Shown here: in pieces, positions 55,343 through 60,000 of the stretch
Layout: every line of letters begins with the position of its first letter
How positions within the stretch are numbered: the first letter of the stretch is position 1
Assembly: GCA_029204225.1 (NCBI GenBank)
Contig: CM055093.1
Coordinates: 21,586,823-21,646,822 of the forward strand
Reading direction: 5' to 3'
Length of the DNA stretch: 60,000 nucleotides
Origin: Diphasiastrum complanatum
Lineage: Eukaryota > Streptophyta > Lycopodiopsida > Lycopodiales > Lycopodiaceae
Program-made: the position numbers and the translations under genes
The notes under the pieces: model-generated
What the model was told of the DNA's origin: nothing
The model's database searches: none
The model's input: the letters and a program-made list of their open reading frames with translations, nothing else

Positions 55343-55982
55343 ATCTTGGCTTGTTTTTTTTCTTCTTCTTTCCTTTCATGAAGAGAGCCTTCTCTTGATC
55401 ACTGCTTCCCTCTCCTTCATCTCTCATCAGCCTCTCATCAGTGACAAGACTGACCGCTCTGTCAAATGTCATATCTGGTAGACTCAGTATGAGCATTCTC
55501 AGCAGCTGATAGGACGTCGGTAGAGATTTCATAAAGTACATCAGCTGTTGTGGTGCTAGGACATGGTGCTCCTGTCTTGATGCAACGAGTTGAGTGAAGA
55601 TCGTTCTGATCTTCTCAACGTGCTAATCCAATTGGTTGCCATATTGCATCTGATTGTGAAGGTGCATGATTGAAGCTGCAGTCCTCACTTCATACTTCTG
55701 CTTTAATCTTTTCCACGCTGCATGGCTATTTTTGCAGTCTTCAATCTGCATGAGTAGGTCTTCATTTATGGAGGAAACGATGATCACCATTGGGCGATCA
55801 TCCTTTCTTATCCATTCAGCTCTCCTCGGGTCTCCCTCTGGAGGTTGCACCTCTGAGAGCTCGATCACTGACCAGATGCCTTCGCCCTTCAGGAGTGTTT
55901 TAATTTTGAGTTTCCAGATTCTGTAATTTGCGCCATCGAGACTGATTGCTACTTTGGTCTGGATTGTCATAGTCATATTGTG
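55182..55982 (-). pseudogene. Beta1 copia gag
   Basis: ATG at 55976: MTMTIQTKVAISLDGANYRI, then GEGIWSVIELSEVQPPEGDP and NSHAAWKRLKQKYEVRTAAS, a UBN2-type gag. A frame break lies near 55545-55620. The second part (55541-55182) reads YFMKSLPTSYQLLRMLIL and a Lys-rich run before the knuckle region. Confidence 0.85.
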
Positions 55983-56028
55983 TTGTCTGGAAGAATCACT
56001 GCTAGGATATCAGTAGTGATAACCTATT

Positions 56029-56040
56029 GCTCTAATACGA
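56029..56040 (-). other. Beta1 primer binding site
   Basis: The plus strand GCTCTAATACGA is the complement of TCGTATTAGAGC, two or three changes from the initiator-Met site. It is directly next to the LTR-B end at 56041. Confidence 0.8.
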
Positions 56041-56585
56041 TGTCGAAGATGCGACACTGTTTCTTGTTCGTCTTCTCCTTCTCTTTTTGTGAACAATTTT
56101 CTTTTGAATTATCTTTGTGCGGAAGTCCTTACAAGATCCCAGGCCCTTGACTCTTATCACAGAACATATTTTATTCTAGCAATTAAGACATACAGCACAA
56201 GACAAAGAGATACACGAAAATAGGGCGACCATATTGTTAGTTTGGTTTTGGAGCGAGATTGTCAGTGTCTCGCTCGTTGGCAGATTGACACTCTACTCTT
56301 ATGTTGTGTTCTGCTCGTTGGCAGACTTTCATGCACAGCTATGGTGTCTTTACTTTCTTACTCTATTCGCTACGTCTCTCTTTGTCTCTTATAGATCTCT
56401 ATATTCTCATCTTTCTCTGTCATTATGATCCAGAGAGGATCATTTATACCTCCACTATGTGGATTTTACAAGATAGCTAAACGTCGAATTACCAAACTAG
56501 TTAAGGCTAATCAACTAGTTAGTTAGTCTTCGTCATTGATACTCATTTCAGCTGGGTGTGAAGCCCGTTGAGCTACCAGCTGGCA
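56041..56585 (-). repeat. LTR-B, copy 3 (beta1 5' LTR)
   Basis: TGTCGAAGATGCGACA start, CCAGCTGGCA end, homologous to the other LTR-B copies. Followed on the right by beta-type 3' sequence of the next unit. Confidence 0.8.
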
Positions 56586-57016
56586 TTGCGAAAAGATTTT
56601 TTTCATTTGATTCGTAATATCTCGTTTGCTTTCGTTCTTTTTGTTTCTTTTCATAGTTTTTGTTCTGCGTCCCTTTTGCAGTTTGAGGTCATGGAGGTGT
56701 GTTTGGGATTCGCGAATCGTTTGTGCTTCGAGTCAAAGACACGTTGACTGTCGTGAATCGTTCTCGTTTGACCTTCGTGTCTTGTTCGTGCTGCGACAAA
56801 GTTGCAGGAGTTAACCATTTCTGACAGTATGTCTGTCTCTTCTGCATCTCACACAAGTCTTCTTGTCTACACCTTGTTGTTTCGACATCCCTTTGGTCTT
56901 CCAGTTGCCTTTGCTTGTTTCCTCTGCTTGTTGGAAACGATCTTGCCTCTGATTGGACTCCCTCTTAGCTTAAATTGCTTCTTTGACTTTTCTTTGTTGT
57001 CATAGAGGGCCTGGTC
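56586..57016 (-). pseudogene. Beta 3' end joined to alpha gag fragment
   Basis: Same junction as in chain 1: CCATTTCTGACAGTATG at about 56815 (33770 in chain 1). Only the last 190 bp of the alpha gag remain; then GGCCTGGTC is joined to LTR-A interior (57017). Chain 1 keeps about 900 bp more here, so this copy has a deletion that also removed its primer site and LTR end. Confidence 0.7.
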
Positions 57017-57785
57017 AAAAAATTAATACAGCACTTAACATAGTTTCAACCAAGGTGCGGAATTCAAAAAAATAAACAAGAAAAACTCAGACACATGATT
57101 AACAACAAAAGCATTTGCATACGAGATCAGACACAACAAGAGAAATTATTTATATTGAACTTCCTCTGCTTTCTTCAAGCACTGCATGCAAATCCACATA
57201 GTGCGTTGGCATGGGAGAAACACGCTTCTCTCACGAGTAATCATTTTGTTTTACTAGCGGACAGTTGGATCTCTATGGATCCTGATCATAGAGCTCGTCT
57301 CGCACGCAAGCGGACTTGTTGTTTGTATTTCGTCTTGATTGCTTACTAGCATCAGACTACTACATTACACTATATGTGTATTCCGTTGATCTGTATGTCA
57401 AGTATCATCCAGTAAGTATGGTCGCTCTATGTGAATCTAAGATTAGAGTGATTAAACATCTAAAACTTATCAGGGAATCACAAGAGTGGCATATTAGCCA
57501 CAACTTGAAATGTATCTACTGATGTCATATCATCATATCAGATATCTGTACATCTGGGTACTTGTATGATCTTTTTGGTACTCTTTGGAGCGTGGAGGGC
57601 AGGAGAAGGTTTTGTTCCCGTCATTGGTTTCATTTTGGTCGTTTGCCTTCTCTCATACTAGGCCGCAAAAGATTCTCGTGAATCTTTCGCGTTCGCGAAC
57701 CATTCGTCTTTGTCTGCTTTGACTTTCGTGTTCGCGAACTATTCGTCTTCGTTTTCTTAGACATTCGTGTTCACGAAAATTTTCG
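57017..57785 (-). repeat. LTR-A, copy 3 (truncated) and alpha 3' tail
   Basis: 57017-57623 matches 34865-35470; about 170 bp of the TGATGAGG side is missing. 57624-57785 is the alpha 3' tail with TTCGCGAAC repeats, cut at TTTTCGTGCC where unrelated coding-like sequence begins. Confidence 0.75.
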
Positions 57786-58936
57786 TGCCTTAATATTAAT
57801 GATGTTGCTTCTAAACTTTATGATAGTTGGTTCTTACCTTCGTATGAAAACCTTAACGAGATCACAATAAAAAAGCATGCTGTTTTTTGTAAAAACGTCG
57901 CTTTGGACTCTATTAAAAATCGTAAATGTCTACATGGAAATACTTGCGCGTCATCTAAACGTAAGATTGCCAATGATGAATTACAATGGCTCACCAACTT
58001 TCTTTACATAAATGGCATTGACAAAGCACAAAACAACCCTTGCTTCATGTGTAAATTCTTTGTACAAAATTGGCCATTCAAAGACTTAACAATCTTGACT
58101 TTACCCCCTTTCCCAATGAATAGTTTAACTCAGTCGAGGATTCTCTGACATGCATAAGAGACATAACTACCAATTCTCTACCAGAAGTCTTCTTAGGAAA
58201 CAAATCTCTACCTTATTTACTTTGTACCTACAAGGCCCACAAGGAATCATTTAGATGGATCACCAATGCTCATAATTGTTGTTTTACTAGACAAGCCAAA
58301 TTCCTCACAGGAGCTCTTGGTATGCTGTCACCATTCCTCATGGAAAGTGCAAGCCTTTTTGCAAATACATACAAGAGTATCCGAAATGTGGATACAACGT
58401 CTTTATACTGGCAATGTGAGTCATCCATTGATTTCTATCTAAATCTACCACCATTGATTGCCAATATGTGGGTTGCAGACATTTCTAAATGCTATGAAAA
58501 TATACCTTTAAATGGTCCTGATGGACTAGAAACTACTATGAAAAAGACAATAGCATATGCCTTCAAGCATTCCAAACATGATCTGTTGCAATATAAATGG
58601 AATCATGAACTTGAGATATTCAAATGGTCATGGTCTAGAAAATAGTCACACAAATGGTACACTATTGATAAAGATTTACTCTGCCAATGGAATGATTTTT
58701 TGATTGATAATTGCATCGTCAGATTAGGAAACAAGACCTAGAGACAAGTATGTCTGGTATACCGATGGGATTTTCATGTTCACCCACTTGGTGTAGTTGG
58801 TGTTTATCTTTCTTTGAGGCGCAATTTATAAAAAGCCTAGCCAAACTAGGTCTTACTACATTTATGAATGACTTCATCCATTCATTTAGGTACATTGACA
58901 ATATATGCTTCATTAATAACCCTAATATTGAGCTCT
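57786..58936 (+). pseudogene. Non-LTR reverse transcriptase (Penelope-like or related), degraded
   Basis: Protein-like sequence opens at once: LNINDVASKLYDSWFLPSYE, then CKFFVQNWPFKD. After a frame change near 58130 it reads CTYKAHKESFRWITNAHN, GALGMLSPFLMESASLF, VADISKCYENIPL (motif A, Asp at 58478-58480), GNKT then GIPMGFSCSPTWC (motif B) and SFRYIDNICFINNPN (motif C). The IPMG and RYIDD pattern is typical of Penelope-like and related RTs, not of copia or gypsy. The second catalytic Asp is Asn (codon 58900-58902). Frame changes occur near 58130 and 58735, and stops within. R1-C follows at 58937. The endonuclease was not found. Confidence 0.6.
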
Positions 58937-59823
58937 TCATTCCTTTGCAAGGCTATCATTTTTTCTTGCTTTTAGCAATCGGTTTTATGCTTCCTTGTTG
59001 TTTTCTGATTTGATTGAACTTCACTCATCATATGAAGCATATTTTATAAGGAAATATGGGTTTGCTGGGGCTTGTTGTCCACAGCAATGGATAGTCCATC
59101 ACGTTTTTGTTAAAAAAAAAATGGATCCAATTGCCTCATGGTCAACGATGGACCCTTCATCACTTCCTTCACTTTCTAAAGTAGCGATTTCTACTTCATA
59201 TGTAGCGATGGACAACTAAATGTCCTTTTCAACTTTTGTTCAATGGCTTTAGCCTATTAGGCAGCGATGTAAACCAAAAGACAATTGCCTTTTTGCTGAT
59301 TACATATATGCTTGATAAATATGTGTTTGAAACCAAATGGAAGGGGCCGCTGTCAAGCGATGGGAGACAATTGGCTCAATAAAGAACTATCTCCTTGATT
59401 ATTGTCTGATTGACATGCATCCTATCCATCGATGGACTGTAGGTTCTAAATGAAGAATTTCCAGTCTACATTATGCTGCAATGGACAGTAGAAAGCCTTC
59501 AAGTTCATCTTTCCCCTCACAAAAAGTTTGCTTAGAACAAGGCTTAATGGATCTAATGTTCTGTGGATAGCCATCCAGCACTTGATTTAATATTTAATTG
59601 ATACTTCTATATGTCTTTTCAAACACTTGGCTTATCTAATGTGTAATGTGAAGCACCACTACAATTGTGAAATGCAAGCAAATCCATGCACTTAGCTCTG
59701 CAGAACGAGGATCGAGAGATCACAGTAGCACACATTTGCCGAGAGACCATGTAAAGAATGGATCAAAGGGAGTGCAGATCTGTATCCCAGCATCGCAACC
59801 AGTGCTCACTGCCCACGTAATGT
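58937..59823. repeat. R1 repeat, copy C (longest)
   Basis: TCATTCCTTTGCAAGGC to CCCACGTAATG; matches R1-B plus the R1 tail without the 1.6 kb interruption, and R1-A in its right half. No coding motif. It adjoins LTR-C at 59824. Confidence 0.75.
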
Positions 59824-60000
59824 TGTTGGGGTAATTCTCAACAGAGTGTAAATAAATAAAATCATCCAATAAAATGTGTTGCGAGGGCATAACATCCTGC
59901 GTGTATAAGCCCATGGCCCAATGAGCACGCAAGTGAAGTTGTGAATAAAATAATAGACTTGGGCCCTTTGTAATTAGAATAAAACTTGAGGCCCAAAGTC
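59824..60000 (+). repeat. LTR-C, copy 3 (cut by window edge)
   Basis: TGTTGGGGTAATTCTCAAC start; same landmarks as 38935-39110. As at 38935 it lies directly against an R1 tail, so the R1/LTR-C junction is duplicated. Confidence 0.8.

Larger units (their letters stand above)
51229..56585 (-). mobile_element. Near-complete Ty1/copia element beta1
   Basis: Both LTRs belong to LTR-B (51229-51758 and 56041-56585), about 530-545 bp. The interior has, in minus-strand order, primer site, gag, knuckles, protease, integrase, RT and RNase H, a full copia complement in about 4.3 kb. A 432-codon frame covers knuckle to integrase. Stops and frameshifts in gag, the gag-protease junction and RT make it defective, but it is the best preserved retroelement here. 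Neighbouring LTR chains on both sides hide any target duplication. Confidence 0.85.
48129..57785 (-). mobile_element. Antisense copia chain 2 (LTR-A, LTR-B, LTR-B, LTR-A)
   Basis: Four LTRs of two families alternate with coding blocks, all on the minus strand except an inverted segment. Order from the left: LTR-A (48129-48899), alpha RNase H, inverted alpha RT/RNase H, integrase-protease of a third lineage, LTR-B (51229-51758), element beta1 interior, LTR-B (56041-56585), beta 3' end with alpha gag fragment, LTR-A fragment (57017-57623), alpha 3' end. The order parallels chain 1 (28.3-36.1 kb), so the two chains share ancestry. The chain sits between two protein-like segments and probably split one gene. 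Confidence 0.7.

Noticed and set aside
1-60000. tRNA, rRNA or organelle-derived insertions
   Set aside because: No cloverleaf-like, rRNA-like or plastid/mitochondrial gene segment was recognised by eye; a database search was not possible.

Overview
This window looks like nuclear DNA from a land plant with a large, repeat-rich genome. It is AT-rich and mostly built from decayed, nested LTR retrotransposons of plant type: Ty1/copia with initiator-Met tRNA primer sites, and Ty3/gypsy with a TGGCGCCGTTGC primer site. It carries one intact, intronless plant-type family-18 chitinase gene (12589-13542). The species cannot be read from the sequence. No bacterial operon, phage, CRISPR array, rRNA or tRNA gene was seen.

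Layout. 1-3.7 kb: 5'-cut gypsy element G1 (+). 5.2-5.75 kb: LTR-like direct repeats. 5.97-9.6 kb: copia element E1 (+) with integrase deleted. 9.9-10.5 kb: repeat R1. 11-12.3 kb: hairpin and minisatellites in front of the chitinase gene. 14-17.3 kb: very old antisense gypsy G2, ending in a 1.36 kb-period tandem duplication (17.13-19.66 kb). 19.7-20.8 kb: LTR-C relative and a gag-like fragment. 21.86-28.28 kb: a non-LTR gene block. 28.3-36.1 kb: antisense copia chain 1. 36.5-44.6 kb: R1, LTR-C, two gypsy gag genes and an unknown ORF. 44.6-48.1 kb: second copy of part of the gene block. 48.13-57.79 kb: antisense copia chain 2, containing the near-complete element beta1. 57.79-58.94 kb: fragment of a non-LTR (Penelope-type?) reverse transcriptase. 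58.94-60 kb: R1 plus LTR-C.

The striking part is the gene block. Gene T (+) is an intron-bearing, transposase-like pseudogene with candidate D-D-E residues. P1 (-) is a two-exon gene of unknown family. H3L (+) is a divergent histone H3. Its first residues are ARTKQTAR, its histone fold reads like plant CENH3, and it has a C-terminal extension of about 130 residues. P1 and H3L are divergently transcribed from one intergenic region with ten CACGTG boxes. P1, this region and H3L recur as a unit about 19.5 kb away. In the second copy the unit continues into sequence that seems to be the 5' part of a reverse transcriptase gene, whose 3' part resumes at 57786 after the 9.66 kb copia chain. My model is one large, undescribed mobile element or amplifying module carrying T, P1, H3L and an RT. 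All four are pseudogenes here.

The copia chains show alternating LTR families (LTR-A, LTR-B), chimeric elements with a short-homology junction, an internal inversion and a tandem gag-protease duplication. Apart from the chitinase gene, nothing looks like an active host gene.
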